Origin: Synechococcus sp. PCC 7336
GTDB lineage: Bacteria; Cyanobacteriota; Cyanobacteriia; Thermostichales; PCC-7336
Assembly (NCBI RefSeq): GCF_000332275.1
Contig: NZ_CM001776.1
Span: 682,001 to 746,000 of the forward strand
DNA: 64,000 nt
Direction: 5' to 3'
The position numbers were made by a program, and so were the translations under genes. This document shows, one piece after another, positions 19,806 to 29,528 of this stretch. The first letter of the stretch is position 1, and every line of letters starts with the position of its first letter. Under the pieces are notes generated by a model. That model was not told where the DNA came from and did no database searches. It saw nothing but the letters and a program-made list of their open reading frames with translations.

Positions 19806-21725
19806 TTATTTGGATTCAGTGAATTCGGCATCAATGACATCCTCATCGCTGCCGCCACTGGCCGCTTCGCCAGCGGTTTCTCCAGCACCAGCGCCAGGTC
19901 CGGCAGCACCATCAGCTGCGCCTGCCTGCTGGTAGAGATCGCTGTTGACGGCATACAGTGCTTCTTGTAGAGCCGACTCCTTCGCCTGGATGGCCTCGTC
20001 ATCATCCTGCTCGATCGCCTCGCGCACCTCTTTAATCAAGCTTTCCAGATTAGCTTTCTTATCGGCGGGAATCTTATCGCCGAGCTCGCCAATCTGCTTC
20101 TCTGCTTGATAGGCCAAGCTGTCGGCCCGGTTGCGACGCTCGATCTTCTCGCGACGCTCTTTGTCCTCTTGAGCGTGCTGCTCGGCATCTTTCACCATCC
20201 GATCGACTTCACCGCCTTCCAGGGTAGATGCCCCCGTGATCGAGATGCTTTGTTCCTTGCCGGTGCCCTTATCTTTCGCAGATACGTTTAACAGACCGTT
20301 GGCATCGATATCGAACGTCACTTCAATTTGAGGAACGCCCCGTTGGGCGGGAGGAATGCCATCCAACTTGAACCGACCCAGAGACTTGTTGTCGCGGGCC
20401 ATTTCGCGCTCGCCTTGAATGACGTGGATCTCGACCGAAGATTGGCCGTCCTCCGCAGTCGAGAAAGTCTCGGACTTGCGGGTGGGCACAGTGGTGTTGC
20501 GCGGAATCAGCTTGGTGGACACGCCACCCAAGGTTTCTACCCCCAGAGATAGGGGAGTAACGTCTAGCAAGAGAACGTCTTTGACTTCGCCCGCCAGCAC
20601 GCCCGCCTGAATCGCGGCACCCACGGCCACCACTTCGTCCGGGTTGACCGACTCGTTGGGCTCCTTGCCAATGATGTCTTTCACCAATTGCTTGACGGCA
20701 GGGATGCGGGTGGAACCGCCCACCAGTACGACTTCATCAATGTCGGACTTGCTCAGCTTGGCATCTTGGATAGCTTGCTCGACCGGATGGCGAATGCGAT
20801 CGAATAGCGAGGAGGTGATTTTCTCGAACTGGGCTCGGGAGAGTTTGAGATCGAGGTGTTTGGGGCCTTCGGCGGTAGCCGTGATGAAAGGCAGGTTGAT
20901 GCTAGTTTCTGCGACGCTAGATAGCTCGATCTTGGCCTTCTCGGCGGCCTCTGTCAGACGCTGCAGGGCTTGGCGATCGCTGCGCAGATCTACCCCTTCC
21001 ATTTTCTTAAACTCTGCAGCCAGCCAATCCACAATCTTCTTATCGAAGTCGTCGCCACCCAACTGAGTGTCGCCGCTGGTGGATTTCACCTCGAACACGC
21101 CGTCCCCCACTTCTAAAATGGAGACGTCAAAGGTACCGCCGCCCAAGTCGAACACGAGAATCATCTCGTTGCTCTTGTTGTCGAGACCGTAGGCCAGAGA
21201 AGCTGCAGTGGGCTCGTTGATAATGCGCTTGACTTCTAAACCAGCGATGCGACCGGCATCTTTCGTCGCTTGTCGCTGCGAGTCGTTAAAGTAAGCGGGA
21301 ACGGTGATGACCGCTTCGGTCACAGTCTGGCCCAGATACTTGCTAGCTTCGTCCACCAACTTGCGCAGCACCATCGCCGAAATCTCTTCGGCGGCAAATT
21401 CTTTGTTCTGACGGGGGCAATTGATTTTGACATTGCCCTTTTCGTCTTTGAGGACTTTGTAGGGAACCTCCAAAGTCGCGGGATTGAGTTCGTCGTACTT
21501 GCGTCCGATGAAGCGCTTGACAGAGTAGAAGGTATTTTCGGGGTTGAGCACCGATTGGCGGCGAGCCATTTGACCGACGAGGCGATCGCCATCTTTGCTG
21601 AATCCCACTACAGACGGCGTGGTGCGGGTGCCTTCTGCGTTGGCAATAACAGTGGGTTGTCCCCCTTCCATGACTGCGACCACTGAGTTAGTGGTTCCCA
21701 GGTCGATTCCGACTACTTTACCCAT
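19806..21725 (-). CDS. dnaK: Hsp70 chaperone DnaK
   Basis: 639 residues, full length. The ATPase domain begins [20 protein letters not shown] and includes [17 protein letters not shown] and [13 protein letters not shown]. The substrate-binding domain and helical lid follow, and the C-terminus is rich in Gly/Ala and ends in an acidic [10 protein letters not shown] motif close to the EEVD-like ends of bacterial DnaK. The ATG has AAGGAGG 9 nt upstream. It precedes dnaJ with a gap of about 250 bp, so co-transcription is likely. I see no CIRCE operator. Confidence 0.97.
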   Translation of the reverse strand: MGKVVGIDLGTTNSVVAVMEGGQPTVIANAEGTRTTPSVVGFSKDGDRLVGQMARRQSVLNPENTFYSVKRFIGRKYDELNPATLEVPYKVLKDEKGNVKINCPRQNKEFAAEEISAMVLRKLVDEASKYLGQTVTEAVITVPAYFNDSQRQATKDAGRIAGLEVKRIINEPTAASLAYGLDNKSNEMILVFDLGGGTFDVSILEVGDGVFEVKSTSGDTQLGGDDFDKKIVDWLAAEFKKMEGVDLRSDRQALQRLTEAAEKAKIELSSVAETSINLPFITATAEGPKHLDLKLSRAQFEKITSSLFDRIRHPVEQAIQDAKLSKSDIDEVVLVGGSTRIPAVKQLVKDIIGKEPNESVNPDEVVAVGAAIQAGVLAGEVKDVLLLDVTPLSLGVETLGGVSTKLIPRNTTVPTRKSETFSTAEDGQSSVEIHVIQGEREMARDNKSLGRFKLDGIPPAQRGVPQIEVTFDIDANGLLNVSAKDKGTGKEQSISITGASTLEGGEVDRMVKDAEQHAQEDKERREKIERRNRADSLAYQAEKQIGELGDKIPADKKANLESLIKEVREAIEQDDDEAIQAKESALQEALYAVNSDLYQQAGAADGAAGPGAGAGETAGEAASGGSDEDVIDAEFTESK

Positions 21726-22080
21726 GAACGACTGGCCTCCTTGTGCTGCAATTCGGGCGTTGGCTTAGCGACTTGCATGCTAGTGATGTGCGTGCAAGGA
21801 ACGAGCGATCGTTATATATCGCCATTTCTGGTCGCTATTTCTGGAGGTGCGATCGCCGATTGCAACTGGAAATCTGATTTACGATTGCATAGCCTCCCTA
21901 CTGTGCGACTCGTAAGAGCGTTGACAGTAGTATTTGCATGATAGAAAGCCAGTCTGAGGAAGGCTGTAGAGAAAACCCCACCTCCCGAGTGGTAATTCCC
22001 TTGAAGGTGCCTCCAGCGGAGGCTGCCGCTAGAGTGGTTAGCGAGTCAATTGAGTTGTGCGATCGCGGTTGGAAGCAGTT
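21726..22080. promoter_or_regulatory. Divergent upstream region of dnaK and pgl
   Basis: Non-coding 355 bp. Holds the dnaK ribosome binding site and an inverted repeat CTTGCA ... TGCAAG (21772-21798) that could be an operator. A CIRCE element was looked for and not found. Promoters for both genes must lie here but cannot be pinned. Confidence 0.4.
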
Positions 22081-22803
22081 ATGGTGCAGTCTTGGCAGTT
22101 AGACATTCGTCCCGATGTGCCGTCTATGGTGCAGCGGGGGATCGAGTTGTGGCAACAGTGGGCGGCTGAGGCGATCGCCGAGCGCGGCTGCTTCTCCGTT
22201 GCACTCTCGGGAGGCAGTAGCCCCAAGGTGTTTTACGAGGGGTTGGCGTCTGCAGATTTGCCTTGGGACAAGCTGTATGTGTTTTGGGGGGACGAGCGTT
22301 ACGTTCCACAGGACCATCCCGATAGCAATTACCGCATGGCAAAACAGGCACTGCTCGATCGCGTGCCCATTCCTGCATCCCAGATTTTCCCGTTTCCAAC
22401 CGGTGCGGGCAATCCGCAGGTGGATGCGGCGACCTACGGCGATCGCCTGCGCGAGGTGTTCAAAGGGGACTGGCCCGAGATCGATTGCACGTTGTTGGGG
22501 GTGGGTGGGGATGGTCACACTGCGTCGTTATTCCCCGCAACGGAGGCGTTGAATTCTCAAGCGTGGGTAACTGTGGGAAATAAGTCGGGGGAACCGCGTT
22601 TAACGCTGACATTCCCAGCCCTCAATGCCAGTCGTCGGGTGGTGTTTTGGCTTGCGGGTGCCGGAAAGGCGGAGATTGTGAAAACGTTGCTGACGACGAA
22701 TGCGGGTTTGCCCGCCCAGTCCATTCAGCCGCATGGAGAATTGATTTGGCTGTGCGATCGGACAGCAGCAGCGGCGTTGCCGTTGGTGGGAGCGGGGCCG
22801 TAG
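22081..22803 (+). CDS. pgl: 6-phosphogluconolactonase
   Basis: About 240 residues. Family signatures are visible: FSVALSGGSSPKVFYEGLA (sugar-phosphate loop), VFWGDERYVPQDHPDSNYRM and LLGVGGDGHTASLFPAT. It hydrolyses 6-phosphogluconolactone in the oxidative pentose phosphate pathway, the main NADPH source in darkness. I place the start at ATG 22081 with GGAAG just upstream; an in-frame start at 22057 would add eight residues. Confidence 0.93.
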   Translation: MVQSWQLDIRPDVPSMVQRGIELWQQWAAEAIAERGCFSVALSGGSSPKVFYEGLASADLPWDKLYVFWGDERYVPQDHPDSNYRMAKQALLDRVPIPASQIFPFPTGAGNPQVDAATYGDRLREVFKGDWPEIDCTLLGVGGDGHTASLFPATEALNSQAWVTVGNKSGEPRLTLTFPALNASRRVVFWLAGAGKAEIVKTLLTTNAGLPAQSIQPHGELIWLCDRTAAAALPLVGAGP

Positions 22804-22815
22804 CGTCCGTAACTT

Positions 22816-23013
22816 CTAACGCAGTACCAACCAGTCTTCTGAGGCAAAGATAGACCTTGCGGGGACGGCTCGTGCTAGCTCGGCAGAATCTGCAGATTCG
22901 TCATTGGGGCGCTGGACTGAGGGCTCGGCGGGAGCTAGAGCAGACAAACCCAGGGCTGTGGCTACGGCTGTAGCGATCGCTAAATCCACCAGTAGCTGTA
23001 AAGTCTTTGCCAC
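22816..23013 (-). CDS. Small exported or membrane-linked protein, unknown
   Basis: 65 codons. The start is GTG 23013 with AGGAG 6 nt upstream, a strong translation signal. The N-terminus is KTLQLLVDLAIATAVATALG, a signal-peptide or single-helix profile with an Ala-rich region ending ALAPA, followed by a polar acidic tail. No family recognised. The good ribosome binding site is the reason for calling it despite its size. Confidence 0.5.
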   Translation of the reverse strand: MAKTLQLLVDLAIATAVATALGLSALAPAEPSVQRPNDESADSAELARAVPARSIFASEDWLVLR

Positions 23014-23270
23014 GATCTCCTTTCTCCAATGTCGCTGTCAGCCCTTCTGAGCCGGACGAGATCTCTCTCTATTCAGACATTGAACTGCCCTTACCTGAAC
23101 CCCATCTGCGATCCCCCCCCACTTTGCGGTTAGAGTCAGTCCAAAAGAGATTCATCCTTAACTCATCGTCTACTTAGATCTATGTCTTGGAACTTTATCA
23201 AATGCGCCCGCGAGTCCAACAGTTGGTAGCAAGCACAATTGAAGGCGGTTTTGCGTAGCGGCGCCTTCTG

Positions 23271-24308
23271 TCAGTCCTCCTCGATATGGAGGCGAATGGT
23301 GCGGGCGGCATCGCTGAGGCCCAGTTGAATTGCGAGGGTGCTGCTGGCGAGATTGTCGAGATTTTCTAGCAGCGATCGCAGGTGGGGCGTACTGGCGCCA
23401 CTTTGCCCGTCAAGCTTGTCTGCTAAATTTCCCAACCGCTTCCAGGTGGTGTAAACCTTTGCGATCGCCTGTTCGAGTTGTGCCGCTTGATTGACGAGAT
23501 CCGCAGTTTGATTCAAGCAACCAATCCGCAGAGATTCGTCTAAGGCCGTTTCGAGATTCACGTCTGCCCCAGTCAGCGCCTGTACGCGCGCGGCAGATTC
23601 GATGTATTTCGACAAATAGCGGGCCGAAGCAGTGGCCTCTTTGAGGGTTTCTAGATCGGGGTTGCGGGCGACCTCAGTGGAGATTGTGTGTTGGTGTTCT
23701 TCGGGCAGTTTCTCCATTTCGCGCACGAGCGGAGCCAAATAGCGGGTGGGAATGACATTTTCGGCTGCTTTAGCCCGGACTTCTGCGGGCAAGAGATCGG
23801 AGGTCATGGCGGTCCACTCGTCGGAGAGTTGACGCACTTCTCGGCGAGTAATGCGATCGCCCCGCTGAGCCGCCTCTGCCACCATTTGCTGCACCTCTGG
23901 CGCAGCCTGGGCGGTTTCCACAAAGGCCCGCTTGCTAAATCGCTCGATCGATTCTGGCTCTAATTGGCCGTCTGTCAATAACCGATCGGCACTATCGGCT
24001 AACTCGATCCAGCGATAAGCCTGACTTTTACCAATCTCCCGCTCCCGCAGCCAGTGGAGAAACCCCTGCCCGCGCCCGCCGCCATTCAGTTTTTCGCGAT
24101 CGCGAATTAGCCGCAAAATCCGCCCCCGCCAAATATCCGATTGCAGGTCGAAGCGATCGCACACCAACCAGGCTGCATCCACCCGTTGGATAAATTCCGC
24201 TTCCGAGAGGCGATCGTCTTCGGGATCGGGCAAGGACAGATCGAGCGTTGCCACTCCATCCAAGACTTCGGGGGTGAGGGTGGCCGTCAATTCGGAAGTA
24301 GGACTCAT
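23271..24308 (-). CDS. Conserved-looking hypothetical helical protein
   Basis: 345 residues, almost entirely helical and charged, with no signal peptide or membrane segment. The segment GQGFLHWLREREIGKSQAYRWIELADSADRLL (written here as its outline, residues about 80-110) looks like a helix-turn-helix-like region: GKSQAYRWIELA resembles the recognition helix of small DNA-binding proteins. Later heptad-like stretches (LVNQAAQLEQAIAKVYTTW) suggest coiled coil. I cannot name a family; a ParB-like or phage-type DNA-binding role is only a guess. It stands alone between a small exported protein and an Uma2 relic. Confidence 0.6.
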   Translation of the reverse strand: MSPTSELTATLTPEVLDGVATLDLSLPDPEDDRLSEAEFIQRVDAAWLVCDRFDLQSDIWRGRILRLIRDREKLNGGGRGQGFLHWLREREIGKSQAYRWIELADSADRLLTDGQLEPESIERFSKRAFVETAQAAPEVQQMVAEAAQRGDRITRREVRQLSDEWTAMTSDLLPAEVRAKAAENVIPTRYLAPLVREMEKLPEEHQHTISTEVARNPDLETLKEATASARYLSKYIESAARVQALTGADVNLETALDESLRIGCLNQTADLVNQAAQLEQAIAKVYTTWKRLGNLADKLDGQSGASTPHLRSLLENLDNLASSTLAIQLGLSDAARTIRLHIEED

Positions 24309-24395
24309 CCAGGGGCAAGCAAAGAAACTGCCGCATCATTATGGCACGCACCTCTCGGGTGGCTCTCCATTTTTTTCGGTCAGGTTTCGATCGCG

Positions 24396-24690
24396 TTAAA
24401 CCTCCGGTTCGATACCCGCCGCCCGCAGTTGAGCGGCCAACTGCTCGGCCCGCTGAGCTTCAGCATCGGCCCCGACGCTCCCGATCGCCGAGCTCGGTTC
24501 CCCACAGCAGCAATTCCCCAGTTTCATTCCACCAGCGCAGCCAAAAGCCCTGCCGGTTCTCCCTCGTCCCCTGCCAACCCCCTAAAAATAATTGCATTTC
24601 CGGCAGCCAACAGCGCCCGTCCCCATCGAACGATCGCAGCTTGTAACGATCTTCGCCATCCAAACGATCAATAAATTTCGGGTACAAAAG
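24396..24690 (-). pseudogene. Remnant of an Uma2-family (DUF820) endonuclease C-terminus
   Basis: The fragment reads RYKLRSFDGDGRCWLPEMQL, then WLRWWNETGELLLWGTELGDRERR, the usual tail of cyanobacterial Uma2 proteins. The frame is lost by one extra G in CGGGG near 24470 and resumes in the next frame as DAEAQRAEQLAAQLRAAGIE ending EPEV-stop. The catalytic N-terminal two thirds are missing. It overlaps the last bases of ppk2. A dead fragment. Confidence 0.7.
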
Positions 24691-25639
24691 TTTGTAGCGA
24701 TATTGGCGGTCGCAGGTACTCGCTATCCTGCTGTCGAGGAGGCAAGACCAGTGGCTCTGGGGCGAGATTTTTGTAGGGAATCATGCTCAATAGGTGGGCA
24801 ATACAGTTGAGTCGAGCTTTACGTTTGTTGTCGCTATCCACGACATACCAAGGCGATCGCTTAATATCTGTGGCATCAAACATGGCATCTTTTGCTTTTG
24901 AGTAATCTACCCAACGCGCTCGGGCCTCTAAATCCATCGGACTCAACTTCCATTGTTTGCTAGGGTTTTGAATTCGCTCTTGGAAGCGTTTTTCTTGCTC
25001 TTCATCACTGACTGAAAACCAATATTTGATCAGAACGATTCCGGCCCGCTTGAGCATACACTCGAACTCGGGGCAAGAGCGGAGAAATTCGTAGTATTCC
25101 TCTTCAGTACAAAACCCCATCACCCTTTCGACACCAGCTCGATTGTACCAACTGCGATCGAACAATACTATTTCGCCTGCCGCAGGAAGGTTCGCCACAT
25201 AACGTTGAAAATACCATTGTGTTCTTTCGCGATCGCTAGGCTTACCTAGTGCCGTGACTCGACAGAAACGAGGGTTCAAACAATCCATAACTCGTTTGAT
25301 AGTGCCACCTTTTCCAGCCGCATCGCGCCCTTCAAAAATCACAACAACCTTCAAGCCTTTCTCGATAATCCACTCCTGCAGTTTAACGAGTTCTAGCTGC
25401 AATCGTTTCAGCTCTTTTTCATAGGTCTTTTTTGTTAACTTCTTCGCTGCAGATTCGATCTTCAGACCACCGTTATGAATAAACCTGGCCTGTTGAATCT
25501 TATGTTTAGATTTTTTCCTCTCTTTTTTATATTTCAATTTTGATAAGCGATCTAGTTCTTGTTTCCTTAAGGAAGGATCGCTAGCTTTCTCATTTTGATG
25601 AGAGCTCTTTTTGGTTTTGTTTTTTTTAGGCATATCCAT
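24668..25639 (-). CDS. ppk2: Polyphosphate kinase 2
   Basis: 323 residues. Walker A is VVIFEGRDAAGKGGTIKRV, the lid and Walker B region contain NPRFCRVTALGKPSDRERTQ and EIVLFDRSWYNRAGVERVMG, and the C-terminus includes SPMDLEARARWVDYSKAKD. These are the complete PPK2 class I signatures. The enzyme transfers phosphate between polyphosphate and nucleoside diphosphates. The N-terminal 70 residues are Lys-rich (KKNKTKKSSHQNEKA), as in many PPK2 proteins. Upstream 25640-25908 is AT-rich and should hold the promoter. Confidence 0.93.
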   Translation of the reverse strand: MDMPKKNKTKKSSHQNEKASDPSLRKQELDRLSKLKYKKERKKSKHKIQQARFIHNGGLKIESAAKKLTKKTYEKELKRLQLELVKLQEWIIEKGLKVVVIFEGRDAAGKGGTIKRVMDCLNPRFCRVTALGKPSDRERTQWYFQRYVANLPAAGEIVLFDRSWYNRAGVERVMGFCTEEEYYEFLRSCPEFECMLKRAGIVLIKYWFSVSDEEQEKRFQERIQNPSKQWKLSPMDLEARARWVDYSKAKDAMFDATDIKRSPWYVVDSDNKRKARLNCIAHLLSMIPYKNLAPEPLVLPPRQQDSEYLRPPISLQTFVPEIY

Positions 25640-25908
25640 ATCTCCCAGTGAAATTATGTCTAGAAGGCCACTCGTCCAGTTATCAATGAAGTGAGTATGC
25701 TATCTTCCTCCTAGCGGGATAAGCATCCCATCCTGAATATAACAAACGAAAATATTGATAAAAAATCTAGCCTCCCTTAAATTTACGTAAACTTTTGATA
25801 ACTATTTTTGATGGGGACTTTGTAGAGTTTGGTTTTGTTTTAGCATAATCTTATTTTGGGCTGCAACCTGTAACATTCGAGAACGCCTATAGTATTACGC
25901 TCTGTTCC
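25640..25908. promoter_or_regulatory. AT-rich divergent promoter region
   Basis: Gap between the divergent ppk2 and the lysozyme/peptidase gene. Strongly AT-rich with T-tracts near 25750-25850; no coding frame. Probably holds both promoters. Confidence 0.4.
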
Positions 25909-28194
25909 TTGCATAGATCGTTGAAATTCCTGCCTCGAAATCTTGTTAGATTTAAATTCACAACAAACAACTACGAGCGATGTAGAAATATGGAATTTAG
26001 ACACCCGAATACATCTCAAGATGGGGATAGTGATACCCAGTCTGTTTCTGTCTCTGTTAATAAGTATATAAGAATTATAATCATCCTCTCGATCGGATTT
26101 GCAATTGTTGCATTGTTTTCTCTACCCTTTGAAGTCTTTTTAGGGGCCTTGTTCTTCTTGCTCGCAATTTGGTCGCTGACACCTTTAGGAGCGCGCTGGA
26201 CAGTTTTTATTATTTCGTTCGCGATTGGAGTGGTTTTAACAATCGTATTGGCTTGGTTGGCCAGCGGTGCTTCTAATGAAATTATAGCGGGAGATCCTAT
26301 CGCTGAGATTATTATTCGAGAATTAAATGGTATTGATAATAACTGGCTCCTTCTAGCATTGTTCGGGTGGTTTGGGGGGCTGATTTATTCCATCCTGAAT
26401 GATGGCAAACTCGAGATCCCCACTGCTAAAGGGGATGAAAATAGCATTAAGCCTGGTTTTGTGGGGGACGTGTTAGTCGGTGTTGCCGGGGCATTCGTCG
26501 CATTTACCTTGATTGTCAGTTCAACTAGCAGCGGGCAAAGTGTGGAGGATGCCGCCGCCTCAACGCTGATCGCGATTGGTATTGTGGGTGGGTACGGCGG
26601 CAAAGCGATCTTGAAAGCTGCTCTGAAAAGGTTTGTCGATCGCATTGACGAGGCCGAGCTCGATCGCCTTGCCAGTCAGGTGCAGGATAGAACGTCTCAA
26701 AAACAACTACCCTCTCAAACAGAAGGCGATTCCTCAACACCCCCTGCCCTCGAAGAACCTGACGCGCAATCCTTTACACCACAACCCGCGCAATCCGTAC
26801 CCCCTACAGCTGAAACAGCTCAAATTCGATCTAACCCTTGGGATGAAGCACTGGCGACAGCGCCCACAACGGGAGCATCGGCCATCACGGCGAGCCAAGA
26901 TGGACTTGCGGGTGGCATTGCTGCATCTAGAAAAATGGCCGAAACCGATTTGCCACAAATCTTGCCGATTGAGGACCGCTTCGAAAAAGTGGGAGCTCAA
27001 TTCGATCTGCCACCAGCTCTGCTCGCGGCGATCGCCAGTCGCGAATCCCGAGCGGGAAAAGCACTGCAAGGGGGACTGGGCGATCGCGGCAATGCCTTTG
27101 GTTTATTGCAAGTCGATCGCCGCTTCCACACTCAAGCAGGGTTAGGAGGCGATCCGGCCAGCGAGGCACATCTCGAACAGGGGGCAGGAATTTTGGCAGA
27201 CTATCGCCAACAGGTCCGGCAAAAGCAGCCCACCTGGGAGGATGTATATGTTTTAAAAGGGGCGTGCGTTGCCTATAACGCAGGGGTTGGTAACGTTCAA
27301 TCTAAAGAGGGGTTGGATCGGGGTACCACAGGTGAAGACTATAGTTCGGATGTCATCGCCCGCGCCCAATTTTATACTGCTTATCTTAAAAGCTTAGCTG
27401 AGGCCAAATCTCTGACTCCAAGTTCAGCCGCGTCAGATGTGATGCCCGTTAGCAGCATTGCGGCTGTTTTAGAGCGGGTGGAAGAGCCCATTAGCATTGC
27501 CGATTGGGATAGCGAGCTGACCGCTTCAGTTGAAGCAGCCCTCATTCATCTCGGCTTTCTGAGCGAGAGCGACGATGTCAATAAACTGCGTTCCGCTTGG
27601 AAGAGATTCAAAGGCAGCGCCAGCCAAGCAAATCCCGACCTGATTGGTCCCGGTAGCGCTCGATTGTTAATGGATGCTCTCGGAGTTCCCCACTCGGCTG
27701 CTGCCGAACAGTCTCCTACTGGCAATGAGATGACTAACGAAAATGCAGGCAGGCAAGCGGGGATCTCTAAAACACTGCCGACTGGAGGGCGAGTTTTCGA
27801 ACATGAATTTATTGTGCTGGGGGTGCCCTTAACGTGGGGTGAAGCCACTAAAGGCATGCAGCGCTGGCCCACTCAACCAGCTGAAGTCGAGAATGCCAAA
27901 CGTCTGGCGGAGGTCTTTGGCGAAGTTCGTCGCGCTTACGGAAAGCCCTTGATTATCACCTCTGGATTTAGGCCAGAACCGATCAATTCTCAAGTGGGGG
28001 GCAGTTCGGGCAGCATGCACATTCCCTTTAAAGCACTGGACATCCATCCCACTGATGGCAACTACAACCGTTTACTCGACATCCTGAGACAAAACCCTAA
28101 GGTAGGAGGAATTGGCTTGGGTCAGGCTAAGGGCTTTTTACATCTGGATATTCGAGAACGCATCAATGGAAAGCCCGTGGAATGGCCCTATTGA
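25909..28194 (+). CDS. Membrane-anchored peptidoglycan hydrolase (goose-lysozyme-like + M15 peptidase)
   Basis: Up to 761 residues; ATG 25990 (residue 28) is an equally good start. Residues about 50-115 and 150-235 contain several hydrophobic helices (YIRIIIILSIGFAIVALF and VFIISFAIGVVLTIVLAW). A Pro/Gln/Thr-rich linker leads to a lysozyme-like domain at about 350-490 (FDLPPALLAAIASRESRAG, FGLLQVDRRFH, CVAYNAGVGNV). A spacer region of about 60 residues follows, then a C-terminal M15/DUF882-like carboxypeptidase (IITSGFRPEPINSQVGGSSG, SMHIPFKALDIHP, GFLHLDIRE) with the His-x6-Asp and His zinc ligands. It should cut both glycan and peptide bonds of murein. Confidence 0.8.
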   Translation: MHRSLKFLPRNLVRFKFTTNNYERCRNMEFRHPNTSQDGDSDTQSVSVSVNKYIRIIIILSIGFAIVALFSLPFEVFLGALFFLLAIWSLTPLGARWTVFIISFAIGVVLTIVLAWLASGASNEIIAGDPIAEIIIRELNGIDNNWLLLALFGWFGGLIYSILNDGKLEIPTAKGDENSIKPGFVGDVLVGVAGAFVAFTLIVSSTSSGQSVEDAAASTLIAIGIVGGYGGKAILKAALKRFVDRIDEAELDRLASQVQDRTSQKQLPSQTEGDSSTPPALEEPDAQSFTPQPAQSVPPTAETAQIRSNPWDEALATAPTTGASAITASQDGLAGGIAASRKMAETDLPQILPIEDRFEKVGAQFDLPPALLAAIASRESRAGKALQGGLGDRGNAFGLLQVDRRFHTQAGLGGDPASEAHLEQGAGILADYRQQVRQKQPTWEDVYVLKGACVAYNAGVGNVQSKEGLDRGTTGEDYSSDVIARAQFYTAYLKSLAEAKSLTPSSAASDVMPVSSIAAVLERVEEPISIADWDSELTASVEAALIHLGFLSESDDVNKLRSAWKRFKGSASQANPDLIGPGSARLLMDALGVPHSAAAEQSPTGNEMTNENAGRQAGISKTLPTGGRVFEHEFIVLGVPLTWGEATKGMQRWPTQPAEVENAKRLAEVFGEVRRAYGKPLIITSGFRPEPINSQVGGSSGSMHIPFKALDIHPTDGNYNRLLDILRQNPKVGGIGLGQAKGFLHLDIRERINGKPVEWPY

Positions 28195-28266
28195 GCCGTT
28201 GGGTCGTTGCCCCTCTCCAATGTAAATTGGATCGGATATCTCTGTTTGGAATGGGTCTTACGAGCC

Positions 28267-29484
28267 ATGCTGCCCACTGACCTATTGAGTTTTCGCCGCA
28301 ATGGCGAATCTGTTGTGCCGCTGCGGCTGCAGTTAAACGAGCGCAATCTGGCGATCGCCGCCGATCTAATTTCTACCTTTGCCGCCAGCCAAGGGGAAAC
28401 TCAAGGCACGCTCGATCGCCAACTGCAAGACCTAGAAGGAGACAGCCCCGACTATCGCCTCCGTCGCGGTCTGGCCCATATCCTCAAAAGCAGCTTCTGC
28501 TCCTTTGACATCGTCAGCCCTCTCGATCCGCCCATGCTGCGCCAGCGAGTCTTCGGTCTCGCCGCCCAAACCACCTCAATCCCAACCAATACTGCAGGCA
28601 CGCTCGCTACTCTCGCCACCCAGCTCAGCCAGGAACTCGAGCGCGAAATTCATCCCCAGCAAATCCAAACCGGCCTCTATGCCGACCTGCAAGAGAACCG
28701 CATCCTCAGCGAATTCGACGCCCCCACACCCGAGGCGCTGCTGCACCGCTTCAACCTTTCCCAAGTGCAAGGCATCTTCTACAAAGCCACCCACATCACC
28801 CTCAACGCCCACCGCAACGATCCGGGCGAATACAAGCTGTTATTTCGCTATCTCAAACTGTTTCAATTAATGGCCTATATCGAAGGGGATGCCGATCGCG
28901 GCTTCACCATTACGGTGGACGGCCCCACTAGCTTGTTTAAGCCCAGCACCCGCTACGGGCTGGCGATCGCCAAACTGCTGCCAGCCTTGCTCCACGTCAC
29001 GAAATGGAGTCTGGCCGCTACCCTCAAGATCCGCGACTTCTACACGAAAGAATACCGCCAGTACCGCTACACCCTCGACTCCGACTGCGGTCTGGTCACC
29101 CACTACCCCCCCGGCAAACCCTACGACAGCATGCTGGAAGAATCGTTTGCCTCCCGTTGGGACAAGCTCGGCACCGACTGGAAACTAGAGCGAGAGGTGG
29201 ATCTGATCCCCATCCCCGGTAGTGTCATGATTCCCGATTTTCGCTTGGTGCATGCCGATGGGCGATCGCGATTGCTGGAAATTGTCGGGTATTGGCGGCC
29301 GGAATATTTGCGCAAGAAGTTTTCTCAAGTGCACCAATCGCAGCGGGAGGATCTGATCTTGGCGGTGTCCGAACGACTCAATCTGGAGAAGGCTGGCGTG
29401 AAGCTCCAACAGGTTTCAGTACCGATTGTCTGGTTTAAGCACAAATTATCGCCCAAGGCTGTCTTAGAGGTTTTGGACGAATAA
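28267..29484 (+). CDS. DUF790 (Bax1-like) nuclease-family protein
   Basis: About 405 residues from ATG 28267, where similar proteins begin (MLPTDLLSFRR). The region DYRLRRGLAHILKSSFCSFD and the C-terminal nuclease-like block EESFASRWDKLGTDWKLERE, IPDFRLVHADGR and LLEIVGYWRPEYLRKK match DUF790, the family of archaeal Bax1, a nuclease that partners the XPB helicase. The DF...EIVG pattern looks like a PD-(D/E)XK metal site. No XPB-like helicase gene is present nearby in this window. Convergent with the ATPase operon end. Confidence 0.75.
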   Translation: MLPTDLLSFRRNGESVVPLRLQLNERNLAIAADLISTFAASQGETQGTLDRQLQDLEGDSPDYRLRRGLAHILKSSFCSFDIVSPLDPPMLRQRVFGLAAQTTSIPTNTAGTLATLATQLSQELEREIHPQQIQTGLYADLQENRILSEFDAPTPEALLHRFNLSQVQGIFYKATHITLNAHRNDPGEYKLLFRYLKLFQLMAYIEGDADRGFTITVDGPTSLFKPSTRYGLAIAKLLPALLHVTKWSLAATLKIRDFYTKEYRQYRYTLDSDCGLVTHYPPGKPYDSMLEESFASRWDKLGTDWKLEREVDLIPIPGSVMIPDFRLVHADGRSRLLEIVGYWRPEYLRKKFSQVHQSQREDLILAVSERLNLEKAGVKLQQVSVPIVWFKHKLSPKAVLEVLDE

Positions 29485-29528
29485 GCTGGCTCCCCTTCAA
29501 GAATTAGAATGTCTTTTTAAGGTGACTC

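Noticed and set aside
21726-21830. Possible CIRCE operator upstream of dnaK
   Set aside because: The TTAGCACTC-N9-GAGTGCTAA pattern is absent; only a weaker CTTGCA/TGCAAG dyad was seen.
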